DNA of 64,000 bases from Brasenia schreberi (taxonomy: Eukaryota > Streptophyta > Magnoliopsida > Nymphaeales > Cabombaceae): contig JAYKKT010000089.1 in assembly GCA_036023115.1 (NCBI GenBank), positions 6,891,501 to 6,955,500 of the forward strand. Direction: 5' to 3'. The notes beneath the pieces are model-generated. The model was not told where the DNA came from. It ran no database searches and was given only the letters and a program-made list of their open reading frames with translations. A program made the translations under genes and the position numbers. Positions 12,386 to 25,546 of the stretch are shown piece after piece (the first letter of the stretch is position 1; each line of letters begins with the position of its first letter).

Positions 12386-15300
12386 ATGGCTTCCAAGTTG
12401 CTAGCAGATTGTGGAGTTAAAGGACTTCCCAATCTTTCTCTAAACAGGAAAACTCCATTACCATCTCTCAGAAAGCCATTACCCTACTGTTCTGTGCTAC
12501 CAAGATTGAATTTCTACTTGAGAAAGGGAAACGAGGCCAATCTTACGAATGGTGCCTCTTCTCGAGGCAGAGATTGGGGATTGAATGTGAGTGCCCCTCT
12601 GAAAGTAGCCCCAGTCTCTGAAGGGGACAAGGACACTTTCTTCAACCCAGGGGCGCCGCCTCCATTCGGCCTGGCCGAGATCCGGGCGGCGATTCCCAAG
12701 CATTGCTGGGTGAAGGATCCATGGAGGTCAATGAGCTACGTCGTCCGAGACGTAGTGGCTGTATTCGGCCTCGCCGCAGCGGCGGCGTACCTCAATAATT
12801 GGGTGGTTTGGCCGCTATATTGGGCGGCTCAGGGCACCATGTTTTGGGCTCTCTTTGTTCTCGGACATGATTGGTAAGATTCTGCACTCTTTCCTTGGTT
12901 TACTTACTTTGGTTTACTAACTTTTAAGTTTTTATTGCTTGAACTAATTAGAACTAAATTATGCAGTGGGCATGGGAGCTTCTCAAACGATAAGGCGCTC
13001 AATAGCGTTGTCGGCCATTTACTTCATTCATTCATTTTGGTGCCTTACCACGGCTGGTATATGAGCTGCATTTTCTTCTTAGTTACCGTAGTGATCATTT
13101 TTTCTTCGCAAGGGCCTCACTTCATACATGTTCGCAATTGGCTCACCATCCTTTTATGAGCCAATTGAATCGGCATAAATTTGCTTAAGTACCCTATGTA
13201 AAATGGTTCTTTATCTTCGTCTACGAAGAGGAAAATGACCCTTCATTTGCCTCAAATATCTTAATAGAATAGAATTACCTCTAGTGTTATGGTTTACATA
13301 AAAATGAAAAGATGCCATTTGATGAGCTTCCACGAGCAGAATCAAGCTGAATATCTCATGTTCATGTTCAGCACATATGGCTAAATGAACGAAACATGAA
13401 CGAGCCAGGAATGAGTAGAACGGAGCCAAACTATGACGGCTTGGTTCATTTACCGGGCCTAGCTTTACTCTGTATTTGCTTCTTTTGTTGGTTTGATTTA
13501 ACAAACGTTAAGTTCTTTTGCGGCTTAGTTCTCCGCAAAGCTAGTTATCAATCTACTTTTGTTTAAACATATGGCTAAATGAATGAAACACTAACGAGCC
13601 AGGAATGAGTAGAACGGAGCCAAACTATGACGGCTTGGTTAATTTACCAGTTATAGCTTTAGTCTGTATTTGCTTCTTTTATTGGTTTGATTTAACAAAT
13701 GTTGAGTTCTTTTGGGGCTTCGTTCTCTGCAAAGCTAGTTATCAATCTACTATTTTTTATTGTGAATTTTACTATTTTTAATCTTCTGTGGCTATCAAAG
13801 TATCTGCCTGATATTAGTAACTAACTTTGTTGTGATTGGATTAACTTTAGGAGAATCAGTCATAGAACACATCATCAAAACCATGGACATGTAGAGAACG
13901 ATGAATCATGGCACCCTGTATGTATATTGCTCTGTGTTTTCCCTCTTTCTAAATCGAAATGCAAACTTTCCAACACCTCTTCTGTTGATTTTTCTACAGC
14001 TTACTGAGAAAACATATAATAATTTGGATGGCATTACTCGGATGCTGCGATTCATTGCTCCTTTTCCTATGTTTGCTTATCCTTTCTATCTGGTGAGTTC
14101 ATCGCCAATTCCACTAGCGAGGCAGCTCATAGTTGGTCATGTTCCATATGTTCTATATGCTGTGAATTTGTTTTTCCTTTGTCCAATTCTCAATATGTGA
14201 TGTGGATCTTGCAGTGGAGTAGAAGCCCGGGAAAATCAGGTTCTCACTTCAATCCAAACAGCGGTCTTTTTGTGCCTGTAGAGAAGAAAGATATCATTAC
14301 CTCCACTACATGCTGGTCTCTGATGGTGGCCTTGCTGGTTGGATTGTCATGTTGGATGGGCCCAATTCAGATGCTTAAGCTCTACGGTGTCCCCTACTGG
14401 GTATGATGCTCGCAATTCGAAGCTTTCACCAAGGGTGTGTGCTTAGGGAACTAAACAGATTCATCCAAGCCTGGCTTGGTTCACTTAAAACAAAAATTTG
14501 TATGGTTCTGTTTTATTAGTAGGTTGAAACTGCACCCACACATATAAGACAAAGGATAATATATGTATGTATTATATGTATATATGTATGTATACATATA
14601 CATGTATGTCATGTGTATATAGGTATGCATACATGCATGTAAGTATATATGGAAAATTTTATCAAGTGTGAAGCCTGTAGAAAATATGACAAGTTATTTT
14701 GTATATTAGCACATGTTGCTATGGCTTTGGCTTTTGGTCTAGTATATAATATTTGTATAATTTACTAAGTTTGTTTCTCATATGATTGATTATACATTAT
14801 ACACTATAATTGCCATATATTGACATGCTGAAACGTAATGAATTATGTTTCGAAACTGAACCAAAGTGGAACCCATGCTGTGGTTTGCTCCAGTTTTATG
14901 ACTTACAGTGGTTTGGTTTGGTTTCCCAAAATTGTGAATGGATTATGTTGGTTCGGTTTCAGGTTGAGCCTGAATTGAACCTGATGTCGAATGCCCCCTA
15001 GTTTTACTATGATGATCTCATTATAATGCTCATACATTTACATGTATTCTGGTTGCAATAATATCCTCTTGCATGCAGACTTTTGTAATGTGGTTGGATT
15101 TTGTAACTTACCTTCATCATCACGGTCATGAAGAAAAGCTTCCATGGTACCGTGGGCAGGTATGAGCAGAATTGTTACATCACGTTTCTTTCTCAAAGTT
15201 TAGCTGTAGAATACGATTGATTTGCAATTTAGACTGTATATTTCATTCTTCTTCATGAAAAGAACAACCGGTTGAAGCTAACATTATCGACTCCAATGAA

Positions 15301-16254
15301 CTTCAATAAGAAAATCTCACAGAACTCCCAATCGTTCCCAACTTAGCCTACCCTTCGTTTTTCCTTATAATCAGTTGCAAATGGCTGGTGTGTTTTGCAG
15401 TTACATTCTTAGTTGCACCGAATTCTTCCTTGTCCTCAAACTGAAATCTTTAAAAATCCACTGCAAAGTTTTGACATTCACAAACATTTTGACCACGAAG
15501 ACCTCCTGCAAAACTATACCACATATTGGGAACATTTTAAGGGCACTAGTACCTAAGTAGTCTTAGATGATAAACCTTAGTGAGAGATAGCCTTGGCTGC
15601 TAGAAGGGAGGTCAGATTGACTTCCATGGGTGCTGTTTCCTTGCGAGAGTCGGCGTTGATCATAGGCCAAGAGTCCTACCCTTGGAGTTTTGTGGTGCCG
15701 GGGCTTGGCGAACTGTCATCTCCCTGGTGCAGTTTTCCTCGGTTTATATAAATTGAAGGATAACAAAGCTTAACAATTCATTCAAACTGTTGGGTTCTTT
15801 TTGTGATTGATGCTAATGATCATATATCAACAGGAGTGGAGTTATCTTCGAGGGGGTCTGACAACATTAGACCGTGACTACGGAATATTTAACAACATCC
15901 ACCATGATATTGGAACTCATGTTGTACACCACCTCTTTCCGCAGATACCTCATTACCATTTGGTAGAAGCAGTAAGCTCTCTCTCTCTCCCTCACGTACA
16001 CACAATTTGGAACTATGAGAAGTTTTTCTTTCTTATTCTCTAAAGTGAATTTCATTTATCAGACACAGGCAGTGAAACCAGTGCTCGGAAAGTACTATCG
16101 AGAACCACAGAGATCAGGCTCAATACCATTTCACTTGATCGGAAATCTGCTAACAAGTTTGAAGAAAGATCATTATGTTAGTGACCATGGAGATATAGTG
16201 TACTATCAGACAGATCCACGGCTCGCTGGTTCTAAGGGAAAGAAGTCAGATTGA
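12386..16254 (+). CDS. FAD7: Plastid omega-3 fatty acid desaturase (FAD7/FAD8 type)
   Basis: This membrane-bound di-iron desaturase puts the third double bond into 16:2 and 18:2 acyl chains of plastid galactolipids, giving 16:3 and 18:3 (alpha-linolenate, the jasmonate precursor). Exons: 12386-12873, 12967-13056, 13851-13917, 14000-14092, 14215-14400, 15079-15159, 15834-15971, 16063-16254. All introns are GT-AG, and lengths after exon 1 (90, 67, 93, 186, 81, 138, 192) fit the conserved plant FAD3/7/8 structure. The product is 444 residues. All three histidine boxes are present: HDCGH 161-165, HRTHH 197-201, HVVHH 364-368. A Ser/Leu-rich N-terminus of about 70 residues looks like a plastid transit peptide, and the C-terminus (GKKSD) lacks an ER-retrieval lysine motif, which favours FAD7/FAD8 over FAD3. 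The start is the first ATG (MASKLL); an in-frame TTG 14 codons upstream is unlikely to serve. FAD7 and FAD8 cannot be told apart here. Confidence 0.96.
13374..13757 (+). repeat. 194-bp tandem duplication inside desaturase intron 2
   Basis: Copy 1 (13374-13567) and copy 2 (13568-about 13757) share CATATGGCTAAATGAA, AACGAGCCAGGAATGAGTAG and AAAGCTAGTTATCAATCTAC with about 10% differences. The duplication makes intron 2 (13057-13850) the longest intron of the gene after exon 1. Splice sites are outside it. Confidence 0.85.
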
Positions 16255-16920
16255 AACAACTGAACGTGCATGGGATGTGAGAAAAGGTTTCGGTTCATTC
16301 CTGTTCATAATTTCCTCTCTCTCTACATTATTGCCCACTACACTTTGTCAAGGTAGAGAGTGATGCGTCATGCATTAGACGCTGCCAAATTCACTACTGG
16401 CTGATCGTATTGGAATTGTCAATCTTTCTTGAGATTCTCTTTTGTCTGCTCTATAAAGAAAGCTTCAGTGAAACAGGGGCCCATTATCTGCATTTCGTAT
16501 TAGACTTTGGTTGCAATAAAATAGGAAAACAGAGAAGAGATATTATTGAAGAGGTACACCATATTAATAGAAAGAAAGAAAGATGTGAGAAAAGGGAATG
16601 CCAATTGTTGAATCTGCAATTCTGAATTCAAGGATGGATTCAAGCCTGGTCTGTAAAAACCAAAAGTGTTCGTAAGATCTATTCGGCTGGGTTTCTCGCT
16701 TGAATAGTTTTCACCCAATCCAAAAGCAAGACTTTTTCACAAAGATCGAATATTTGAACTTTAAGCTACCAAGCTCGATCTTATGCTACCACTTACTTAA
16801 AGGTAAAACCCTGCTTTGTCATTACTTCCGAACAGTTCTCTCTCTCTCCACTATTAAATATTCAATTTGTCTCTCTTGTTTCGCTACCTCTTCAAATGTC
16901 CAAACAACCTTTATGTCTCG
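16255..16920. other. Desaturase 3' flank
   Basis: Likely holds the 3' UTR and polyadenylation region; AATAAAATAG near 16515 could be a polyadenylation signal but this is not decisive. No gene recognised. Confidence 0.35.
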
Positions 16921-17028
16921 TTTTTTTCCTTTTCACGACAAAAGGCTGCCGTCGGCCCTGAGAATCGAACTCACAACTAGTGTCTGGTGTAGTCAGGAGC
17001 CCTATGAGTTGAGAGTTGGCTATATGGA
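16921..17028 (-). mobile_element. tRNA-derived SINE, diverged
   Basis: On the minus strand an A-box-like CTCAACTCATAGGGCTCC is followed by the B-box-like GTGAGTTCGATTCTC and by GGGCCGACGGCAGCC, matching the head and tail modules of other SINEs in the window with more substitutions. Confidence 0.55.
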
Positions 17029-17099
17029 TTTTTGTTTTCGTAGAGCTAGATTTTATGGTGTAATACTGGCAGTTGACTCAATAAAAGTTAGATGATTCT

Positions 17100-17470
17100 T
17101 TATTATTTTTTCATATTGTTGTAGCTTTCTTTTTTTTAAAACATTTACATAGTCTAATTTCTTGCATTTCACTGGAGCTTTCTTTGGTTTTCTTTCCATA
17201 TTTTTAAATCATTCTAAACGATTTCTCTCATTTTATAATCTATTAATGTCATTCTCAATTTGTTTATGATAATCTCATTAAAAATACACTCTTTCCTTGT
17301 TTGTTTACATATCATGTTCATGGTTAATTACCCGACACTTGTAACCACACAACATAATGGGTTCAATTGTTATTCTATAATATTTTATTTCTTAACTTTA
17401 ATGATATCTCCTTTATCACATAAGCTTCATCGACATTACATAGAAGGCCTACTTGAAACTTAAATTTGAA
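17100..17470 (-). mobile_element. LINE reverse-transcriptase 3' relic (minus)
   Basis: The reverse complement aligns by eye with the LINE relic at 38829-39350: CTATGTAATGTCGATGAAGC matches the CTATGTGATAAGAAG region, TGTGTGGTTACAAGTGTCGG matches the TTATGGTTATGAGTGTTGG (YGYECW) block, and AACAAACAAGGAAAGAGTG matches the following TRKDH region. No frame is open. A non-LTR retrotransposon fragment. Confidence 0.55.
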
Positions 17471-18261
17471 CACCCATCGAAGTAAGATTTAGTTCTACTT
17501 CGTGTTTACCGTCCTTCCAAATATTATACGCTGAATTTGTAAGATCTAAACTCATAAACAGGCTTCCTTCACAATCCAGTCCAACGGGTTGAATCCAAAA
17601 TAAGCCTTTATTGAACATACTTATTTGTGGAGAAACTGATCCGGAATCAAGAATGGCTTCTCATTGCGTTAAAAAATGATGCAAATGGGAAGACAACCCC
17701 ACTTGAACTGTTTTGGTTAATTTATTTGTAACTAGATCTAGATTCATCGATCTCTGATAGCAATTTTATGATTATTATTTATTAGGATTGTTACATCTAA
17801 GAATTGATATTTATCAATTAGAGAGTGTCCCATTTATTTATTTATTTGCAAATCTGTCATCTGTGAATCGATCAACATATACGAGTCGTCAATGGAACAT
17901 AAATTGGAATGGTTATCGAAATTCTTTTTCTTTTTCTTTGTTGTTTGTCGTAATTTTCTTCAATTTTCAGGCTCTACCTCTCTCAGGGAACTTTATTTTA
18001 GTTCCCTTCTGGAGGACCTTTGGTTGAACTGCAAGGTTTTTCTCATGGTCGACCTGATAGGACCCAATCTCGGTCTGGGGCTACCATCCCAAAATGGACC
18101 TGAACTTGGATTTATCTGGATTTAAGTCTGGTCTCACTGCTGATAGTTCCAGTATAGAACACATGCAAACGTATTATTGTTGGATTTATCAAGCTGGACT
18201 TAACTAATGCACCCATATTTATTCACCTTTTTTTTTTGTTCATACATCTTTTCTTTCTCTT
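17471..18261. other. No gene seen
   Basis: AT-rich, non-coding; nothing recognised. Confidence 0.35.
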
Positions 18262-18392
18262 CTTCTTTTTTCCCAAAAGAAGCTCCAAGCCTAATACGTG
18301 CACACGCACATGCATCTCCCACTTGGGAATCGAACTCCCCACTTGCGGTGGAGAAGAGAGCCCTGCCAGTCGAGCTAAAGCTCTGGTGCTCA
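18262..18392 (-). mobile_element. tRNA-derived SINE
   Basis: The minus strand reads TTTAGCTCGACTGGCAGGGC (A box), then GGGGAGTTCGATTCCC (B box), then GTATTAGGCTTGGAGCTTCT and a purine-rich tail. It belongs with the copies at 7561, 39649 and 47771, which share the GTTAGGCTT-type tail. Confidence 0.75.
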
Positions 18393-18455
18393 TCTATTTA
18401 TTTAATAGTGGGTCACTTGTTGGATAACATGAATCTTGGTCATTTGTGCAAAGAG

Positions 18456-18559
18456 CAACTGCTGACCTGGCTATAGGGTCGACTCAATAGTTGAATGTCA
18501 GGAGTTCAATACTTGGGGCATGCATATGGTCTCAGCCTCTCCATTGTAAAAAAAAAAAC
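18456..18559 (+). mobile_element. tRNA-derived SINE with poly(A) tail
   Basis: Starts near CTGACCTGGCTATAGGGTCG, has a B-box-like CAGGAGTTCAATACTTGGGG, the tail module GGTCTCAGCCTCTCCATTGT and an A11 run. It resembles 19055-19163 and 63411-63519 at the head. It lies just after another SINE in opposite orientation. Confidence 0.7.
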
Positions 18560-19054
18560 ACTTAGCTCACCCTCCTTGGTACTTTTTATGGTGCATAAAT
18601 AGGAATATTGTTTGGACATGAATTGAGATTGGTTCAAATCAAATTTGTAAGGTTGATGTGACCTACTGAATGGGGCCAATAGATCATGGACCCATTCAGG
18701 GTGGGGTGAATTATGTTTGAAGCTCACAATATCAAGCATAACTATAGATTTTCTTTGAATTTTAGAATTTCCGGTGGGGTGGATGCCCCACCTCGGCTCA
18801 ATGTACATGAAAAGTTTATCTTACGAGTTAGTTAAAATAGTTAAGAGTTACTTGAGGTTGTGTAATTAGTATTTGATAAAGATTTTCTAAAGATTAAAAA
18901 GAAAAAGTTTACAACAAAAGTTGAGCATCCCTTTCAATGTTGGCAAGTTTTGACAGCATCGTCATGGTAAAAAAAAGTGAGACTTCTGTAGAGAAGTTGC
19001 TGCCTTAATAAGGAAGTCTTGCAGGGGTTTTTCAAAGGTCTCCCTCACTGCACA
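18560..19054. other. No gene seen
   Basis: Non-coding between two SINEs. The minus strand is open over 18808-18506, but the frame runs into the SINE tail and resembles nothing known. Confidence 0.3.
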
Positions 19055-19163
19055 AAGAGCTAGAGCTGACATGGTTAGGGGTCGACTTACAAATTGAAGG
19101 TCATGAGTTTGACACCCAGGGTTTACATCTAGCTTCTCGTTGCCTGTTGTAAAAAGAAAAAAA
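19055..19163 (+). mobile_element. tRNA-derived SINE with A-rich tail
   Basis: Head ACATGGTTAGGGGTCGACTT, B-box-like GTCATGAGTTTGACACCCAG, then CATCTAGCTTCTCGTTGCC, TGTTGTAAAAAGAAAAAAA. It shares head and tail with 63411-63519. Confidence 0.7.
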
Positions 19164-20269
19164 CTGCACCGATTGGGGCATGTTTGGTAAATATAAATCC
19201 AAATAAAAAGGATTGTCTAAAAGGTTCAAACTTGACATCCGAACCAAACTGAGTTAGGGACGGGATTCAAAATTAGGTGGACCAAATCCTACTACGGTTC
19301 TAGCTTCTACAGAAGTTGAACTGAAACCGGAACTGGTGGTTTGGATCCGTCGATTTCATAACTTTAATAATTTTTATCACATTCAAATTTTTTTAATATT
19401 TTTTCAGATTCAAACATATACTGAAACCGGTTTGATCCTAATCCAGTTTTGATTTCTCGATTGAAACCACATATTCAGGTTTATCAGAAACCGGTTGTCT
19501 AGCTCATACCATATATTCGAAATAAGTTGTTGGTTCAGGTTTTGAAATTATTCCAAAGAAAGAAAATTCAAATTAAAGGACTGCCTTTCTAATGTGCGAA
19601 ATTGTTTAAATTTCACGCTGTTAAATTTTTTATTGTACATTTTGCCTCAACTCAGCTGGTTCCCGGATTCTAAATGCGTGGAATTTACTCTATCGAATCG
19701 GAAATCTAACAAGATATTGAAATTGGTCGAGTAGGGAAGTTGGTTCGCGTAAGCAGCATCTTCACTGTAAAAGATTTGCAACATTCATCAACTAAACTAA
19801 TCCCAGTAACTAATATATCACATTATTTTCTTTGTGTGTTTTTTTGTGTATGGTTGATGAAGGAGGTGATAGATTTAATGATGGCAAATCTCCTTTCTAT
19901 ATTATATTATTGATGTCAGAGATTTCCTTGGGTACGAGATTCGATCCTCAATGTGGACAGCCGAGGAGATGTTAACGTAGACAGGAAGTCAAGAATCCGC
20001 GTGGACGGTGAGGTGACGAATGCATCTCTCTCCTTGACATCTCTCCACATAGTTCACATCAAAGGCGGTTTGTCCCTCGTATAAGATTTAATTTTTTGAA
20101 TGTGTCACATCAAATAAAAGAAGAGAGAAAATAAGTTTAAATTTTTTTTACGTAAGATTTTTCCTTCCATAAAAAAATAACAAAGTATACGGTTCACCGT
20201 ACTGTCCTCTCTTCACATTTAACGTATAACAACAAAAAAAGAAAGAAAGAAAGAAAAACACAAAAAAAA
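19164..20269. other. Low-complexity GGTTCC-type repeat and unassigned sequence
   Basis: Bases 19270-19520 are built from variants of AAACCGGAACTGG and GGTTTGATCC. The same text style recurs at 8215-8280, 35880-36130, 48520-48620 and 49490-49750. The rest is unassigned. Confidence 0.4.
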
Positions 20270-23200
20270 AAACTCAAGGAGACTGTTAACAAAAGTAACA
20301 CAGACAGTCGGAAGTCATTGATGATGAAAACGGACAATAACAAAGACTGTCGGAAGCCATTGTGAGTGACATGCCACTGTAAAGAATAAAGAAAAGGAAA
20401 TCAACTAAGTAACCGAAAAGACGATCGAACAAGACAATCGAAGATAAGGTGTCGTCCCTCTCACCGTCTCTCTTATCCTCTCTCCTTACACTCTCTCTCC
20501 CTCCCTTAAGTTTTTCGAATGTAACACAAAAACCGCGTGTAGTTTTCGTCAAAACCACGATTTTTCTCGAAAATAACTGACAGAAGCTGCATATGCTATG
20601 GTTTTTGAGAAACCGCATTGGATAGGGGACTAAAAAAATCCATTTCATACTTAACTATTTGGTAAAATAATAAATTATCATAAGTAAAATTACAAAAAAG
20701 TCAAAAGGCAATTTTGAGCTTAAAATTGATGAAAGGACAATTTTGTCCTCAGACAATTTATGAAATTTATCAAATACCCACTTGTTGAATTACGCAGTTG
20801 ACCTTTAATGTGAGAATATTCTTTCATTGAGTCAAAAGACGACTCTACCTACTATCTTTAGGCAAAATTATAAATTCGAATTGAGGGATAGAATTATCAT
20901 TTTATCCCCAATCAGTTTCAAAAATATTTGAAAAATCAAGTATAATTTAACTGTTTTGTCTCATTTCTTTTTGGGTAATGACCAAACTAGATAGACAGAT
21001 AAAATTAGCAATTTACCCCTAAAATCTTAGAAAAATTACAGTGGCATATAATAGAGAAAATTATAGATTTATCCCCATATTGGTTATGAAATAACAAAAT
21101 GTGATTAAAAATATTTCAAAATGGTACCTAAGCATTGTTTGAAATTACTTTTCGGTACCTAGAGTTATTTTCAATTCAGCAGTTGGATATTTTGCAAATT
21201 GTATTTTGATAATTGACTATTAGTTATCTTATCAATTATATGTTGTATGTTGAATATTTTTATTTTAGAGAAAAACTAAATGGTTTAAATTTTCAAATGT
21301 AGAAAAGACGTATCCTATTGACGCTTACACTAGAATGTGTCAACTATTTATTAAGGAAAACAATTCTACCCCCACTCCCACCTCAACTGAAGAAGAAAAA
21401 GAAATGTATAAAATATTCCTTAAAGATTACATAATAGTGAGAACCATAATACTGACATATATGAAAAATGATCTAACTAAGGTCTTTGAGGAATACGAGA
21501 CCACGAAAGATTTATTTAACTCAATAATAACTAAATATGATACTACAACCAAGTAACATGTCCAATTGCTAGCACAAAAATACAACTTATATAAAATGAA
21601 AGAAGGAGATAATGTAGTAGAACATGTAAATGAGAAGCTGATAATGGAAAGAGACTTAGTTGTAGCAAAATCGCTCATCCACGAAGCAATGAAAATATCT
21701 ATTGTCCTAAACATTCTTCCCATTTCCTGAAATATGGTTGTCAATGACATTATATTTTGGGCTGAAACAAACCTTTCTAAATTACCCCTGAAACTAGTAA
21801 TTAAACAAGAGCACATGAATCTAGTAGTTAAAGATGAGATAGGGTCAAGCACCAAACCGAACAAGAGAAAGAATAAACCAAACAAGAAATTTGACAAAAA
21901 TAATAAGAAAGAAGATCAATTTTTTAAGAAATCACAGTAAACCAGTTCTTGGGGTCAAGTGCTTTAATTGTGGAAAAATGAGACATTATAAGAGGAATTG
22001 CTGTAACAAAAAGACTAACGGTAGAAACACACAACAACGTGACCAATCAAAGAAGTAGGACATGATCTGCGTAGTTTTTGAATGCCTCTACATGGGCTGC
22101 CTAATAAATGGTTGGTGGATTGTTTTAGGAGCAATGAGAAATATCTCAAAGTGCAAGAAAGGGGTTATCAACATAAAGGAATATAAAGCAGAAGAACATC
22201 AGAAAAATAACATTTTCTCAGATGTTCTTGAGGTTAAGTCCTTTAGAATTCATGTATAAGACACACCAGTCGTATTGACTGATGTATTAATTATACAATT
22301 AATATGGTACAATTTGGTTTCAATCCCTAACTTGGTTAAGAAATGTTTTGAAGTTAGGTTTGTTCCTACTAAGGTAATTGTAGGAAAGCATGATAGGATA
22401 ACTTTCTCTATATTGTTTGATGTTGAACATCGATTATTCAAACTTAACATCAATGAAAATGATGGTTCTTGAATGTATGGTATAAATGCCTAGGGCAAAT
22501 AAGTCTAAAAAGGTTAAGAAAATTATCCAACTTTTACTTTTTGCATAAATTTCATAAAAATACTTCTAGTAAATATGAAACTTGTATATAAGGAAAATAA
22601 CAAGAAAAAGATTTCTCAAGGACATAACTAGGTCAACAACTCTTTTAAAGATAAATTACACTGATTTATTTCGATAATTTATAGTGAGATCACATTGAGA
22701 TAAGGTTTGTTTCATAACCTTTATCAATGATTACTCAATATAAATATTTTAGTACATAAATCTACGATATTTAAATTATTCAAAGAATATAAGCAAAAAG
22801 TTGAAAACCAACTAGGGCATATAATCAACGTTTTAAAATATGATCGAGGCGGAGTGTACAACTCTACAAAATTTTTAGAATTTCGTAAAAACTTTGGTAT
22901 TTCAAAACAAAAACAATGCCCAAGACATTTTAATAAAATGACGTAGTAGAAAGATATAACAAGATTTTACTAAACATAACAAGGTCTATGTTAATAAATA
23001 CTTCTCTACCAAAGATATTTTGGGGAGAAGTGGTAATTACAATCGTGTATATACTAAACAAAGTCTCGTGTAAGACTATAGTCTCTATACCATATGATAT
23101 GTGATTTGAAAGAAAACAAAACCTACACCATCTTAGGAGGTAGAGATATATCGCACATGTGAAGATCCTTGATTAATTTAGAGATAAACTAGACAACATG

Positions 23201-25260
23201 TACTTGAGATGCGTATTCATTGGATATACTAAAGGTTCTAAAGAATACCTATTTTATTATAAGGACTATGAATTAATAGAAAGCAAAGATATTGAATTCT
23301 TACAGGAGACTAAAAATGATATCCTTGAGAATGATGATGAAAGCGTTGATGATCTAGTAGATATAGATCCATTATCATTTGAACCTATAAATAATAATGA
23401 TCTTCTTGAACAAACCGAAACTTTAGGTGAAAATAAAAGACTCAAGGTCACACTGTCTTACTTAAAGAATTATCACACTTACTTTGTAGAGGGAGTGTAT
23501 AATTCAATGAATTTAGATAAGCTAATTGATATCTTGACATATCATAGGCTATTGGATCATCTAAATCGACCAACTAGAAAAAAGCCATTGATGAGGAAAT
23601 TAAATTCATTGAGAAAAACTGAGTCTGAGAATTCACTGATTTGCCAAAAAGAAGGAAAACCATAAATTTTAAATGAGTTCTGAAAAAAAATATAAATCCA
23701 ATGGGTATATCAACAAGTTTAAGGCAATGTTTGTTGCAAATGGATTTTTAGAAAATGAGGAAATAAATTATATTGAGAAATATTCTCATGTTGTGAAATT
23801 TGCATCCAAAAGGATAATTCTAATAATTTCAAGATATTATGATTTCGATTTACATATACTTTTCTAAATAGAGATTTAGAAAAAATCATACATATGCAAC
23901 AACCAGAATGATACAATATTATAGGGTAAGAGGATAAAGTATATAGGTTGAAAAAAATCCATATATGACTTTAAGTAGTTACATCGTCAATGGTATTTGA
24001 GTTTTCAAAATGTTATAATTGAACTTGAGTTTGTGATTAATGAACTTGACTATTGTGTATATGTTTAAAACACTATGAGCCACTTTGTCATTATATCATT
24101 ATATTTAGATGATATATTATTTATTGAGAATAACAATGAGATGACTATCAAAACCAAGTCATGGTTAAAGTCAAGGTTTGATATGAAGGATACGGAAGAA
24201 ACATTCTATATTTCGAGAATAAAGATTTCTCGAGATATAGAATCTAAACTCTTATGGTTAAGTACAGAGAGATATATAGATTATATCCTGAAGAAGTTTA
24301 AAATGAGTGAATGTAAGCTTCCAACTACACCCATTGTGAAAGAGATTAAATTGAGTAAGGTTGATTGTCTATTGAAAGAGATAACAAGCCTAATGTTCCT
24401 TATGCCCAAGCTATTGATAGTTTGATGTATGTATAAGACTTGATATGAGCTTCGCTATTGGTCTTGGTAGTAGATAATCCTGGTTGACAACATAAGATAA
24501 TCGTGAAAAGAAATATAAGATATTTTAAATGAATAAAGGACTTAAAACTATGCTTTGAAGCGGACAAACATAAAGTGATAGGATACTTAGATGGTGACTT
24601 TGTTGGAAGCAAAGATGATAGCAAATTAAGCTCTCGATAAATAATTTTATTTGGACGTTAAGCGATTTCTTGGGCTGGTAAGAAACAGGGTGTTTGGATA
24701 AATACTTTAAGTGTTGTTTGGATAAAACGCTTCATATATGATTTGAAGTTGAATATAGCCAACAATCTTCTTGTTATTTATTGTGATAAAAATGCAACAA
24801 TTACTCTAATTAAGAATAGAGTTGATAACTCCAGAAGCAAGCATATAATGGTTAAGTATCATTATTTCCATAATATGGTTAAAAAAAAGAGATATCCATA
24901 TCATATATGCAACTATTGAATTTCTATTTCCAATATCGCGACCGTTGACCAAAGACATAACAGAGGAGCTTTTCTTAAAGTATCTTGAAAACATGTGTTT
25001 AAGATCTGTTTACAGTGTATTAAATTATACGATGATAATTGTTGTCTAGGAAAGAACATATTGTATACGAAAAGCCACACTTGGGATCATAGTTGACACG
25101 ACTTGGAAAAACCCATAAAAGTGAGAGATAAAGCAAGTGTTATAAATCCTAGCTCAAATAACTAGATGTGAGATGTAACCTCATATTTGACCATTTACCG
25201 GCAATCTTTTGGGATTATATGAATACATTAACTAAAAGATAAAAATAAAATTATTGGCTT
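20270..25260 (+). mobile_element. Decayed Ty1/copia element 1
   Basis: A plus-strand copia-type retrotransposon in advanced decay. Order: an untranslated leader resembling that of element 2 (20270-21250, with AAACCGC-type text), gag from about 21290 with the block on LFNSIITKYDTTT (21510-21550), a CCHC zinc knuckle CFNCGKMRHYKRNC (21968-22010), integrase pieces (22630-23160), and reverse transcriptase with the catalytic signature as YLDD (about 24100, usual form YVDD) ending near 24430. RNase H remnants (24540-25010) follow. Stops and frameshifts break every domain. A purine tract and TGTAAC at 25160-25174 may mark the 3' LTR start, but no convincing 5' LTR was found. Domain order RT after integrase defines copia rather than gypsy. 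Left boundary is approximate. Confidence 0.75.
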
Positions 25261-25371
25261 GTAACGAAAGCACACTAACAAATGTGAATAAAGTAGAAAA
25301 CACAACAATACGTTTGCGGGTAACCGTTAATCCACCGGCCTCATGCACGGGGTAAGAGAACCATCACACAC

Positions 25372-25546
25372 TCTCTCCATTTCTACCATTATCGCGGCCA
25401 TGAATAAGAAATTGAAAATAACGAAGAAAGAAAATCACCAAGCAAGTAATGACCTTCTCTCTCTCGCTCCACGATTTTCCACTTCCAATATCGCGACCAT
25501 CAAGTAGAAGATCGAAAATAACTAAGAAGGAAAATCACCAACAAAG
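25372..25546 (+). repeat. 99-bp imperfect tandem duplication in trihelix leader
   Basis: The block from CCATTATCGCGGCCAT to AGAAAGAAAATCACCAA recurs 99 bases later as CCAATATCGCGACCAT to AGAAGGAAAATCACCAA. It lies immediately upstream of the trihelix exon 1 start. Confidence 0.7.

Noticed and set aside
18506..18808. A 100-codon minus-strand frame
   Set aside because: Part of it is the reverse of a SINE tail and the rest matches nothing I know.
20286..20648. A 120-codon minus-strand frame
   Set aside because: It lies in the copia leader region opposite to the element and has Phe/Leu/Ser-rich, low-information content.
21427..21897. A 156-codon minus-strand frame, and a similar one at 28940-29365
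   Set aside because: Both are antisense shadows of copia gag; codon content mirrors the gag frame and no family matches.
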